Assembly: GCF_029968015.1 (NCBI RefSeq) | Contig: NZ_JASCIS010000005.1 | Location: forward strand, 1 to 64,000 | Source of the DNA: Streptomyces luteolus | GTDB taxonomy: Bacteria > Actinomycetota > Actinomycetes > Streptomycetales > Streptomycetaceae | DNA length: 64,000 bases | Reading direction: 5' to 3' | Shown here: positions 63,878-64,000 of the stretch, one piece after another | Position numbering within the stretch: the first letter of the stretch is position 1 | Layout: each line of letters starts with the position of its first letter | Made by a program: the position numbers and the translations under genes | The notes under the pieces: model-generated | Told to the model about the DNA's origin: nothing | What the model saw: the letters and a program-made list of their open reading frames with translations, nothing else | Database searches by the model: none

Positions 63878-64000
63878 TGGCCGCCGCCCCGGTCGAGGCC
63901 GTCGCGTTCGACTACGGCGGAGTGCTCACCACGTCCATGGCCGACTCGCTCGCGCGGTGGCGTACCGCGTCCTGCATCGATGCGCGGAGCTTCACCGACT
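63877..64000 (+). CDS. HAD-superfamily hydrolase, 5' part only
   Basis: The gene starts at the TGATG overlap and runs off the window. Visible: PVEAVAFDYGGVLTTSMADS, with the HAD motif I (nucleophile Asp-x-Gly-like FDYGGVLT), then LARWRTASCIDARSFTD. Matches N-terminal phosphatase domains of epoxide hydrolase/HAD-IA proteins. Motif I has Tyr between the Asp residues, as in related phosphatases. Rest of gene not in window. Confidence 0.8.
   Translation, partial: MAAAPVEAVAFDYGGVLTTSMADSLARWRTASCIDARSFTD

Overview
The window is very GC-rich, with GC-biased third codon positions, GTG/TTG starts and ATGA-type stop/start overlaps. It reads as a Streptomyces chromosome (or a close relative). The first ~14.8 kb (oligopeptide ABC transporter, two SseB-type genes, an ATPase, glycine riboswitch-gcvT-gcvH-glyA, then sdaA) matches, from memory, a conserved core-chromosome gene order of Streptomyces. 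The rest is accessory and catabolic, and carries several decayed genes.

Layout. 40-6453 (-): five-gene opp operon, order C-A-B-D-F. 6862-9489 (-): two SseB-family genes and a P-loop ATPase. 9715-14362 (+): tandem glycine riboswitch, gcvT, gcvH, glyA, sdaA, a glycine/serine breakdown block. 14469-16307 (-): SMR transporter and a short ThrRS with what looks like a threonine-codon leader peptide and attenuator. 16518-17704: small phage-derived island (GH25 muramidase, frameshifted endonuclease VII, small Cys/His protein). 17750-21308: GntR regulator, then a leucine leader peptide/attenuator, leuA and an ABC ATPase. 21319-21565: a 94-base G run and dispersed Streptomyces repeats.

21594-25264 and 38234-42138 hold two paralogous modules. 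Each has an M20 amidohydrolase overlapping a membrane transporter by 4 bp (DUF3100-type in one, MFS in the other), divergent from a regulator with two AsnC/Lrp halves. Between them are AidB-type acyl-CoA dehydrogenase/TetR/acyl-CoA synthetase (25341-29390), TetR (29522), a TauD-type dioxygenase-MFS-ALDH operon (30372-34405), a decayed MHS transporter, a GAF/PucR regulator and a decayed SDR. Next come a GNAT acetyltransferase, pyruvate carboxylase, and an ECF sigma/anti-sigma operon with two exported proteins (46668-49851).

49971-56881 is a second dioxygenase locus: XRE-cupin regulator, DSD1-family PLP enzyme, GntR regulator, TauD-type dioxygenase and a SsuABC/TauABC-type importer, suggesting uptake and breakdown of a sulfonate or amino-acid-like substrate. 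57109-64000 is a divergent catabolic locus. Left arm (-): quinone oxidoreductase, two unknown proteins and an acyl-CoA ligase, all overlapping by 4 bp. Right arm (+): metal-ligand-poor amidohydrolase-fold protein, CurA-type reductase, thiolase remnant, SDR and a HAD phosphatase running off the edge. A near-palindrome around TGTCGACA lies between the arms, and the same core occurs upstream of the second dioxygenase operon.

No rRNA, tRNA, CRISPR array or transposase was recognised. All functional calls are from motif reading and memory of families; no database search was run.
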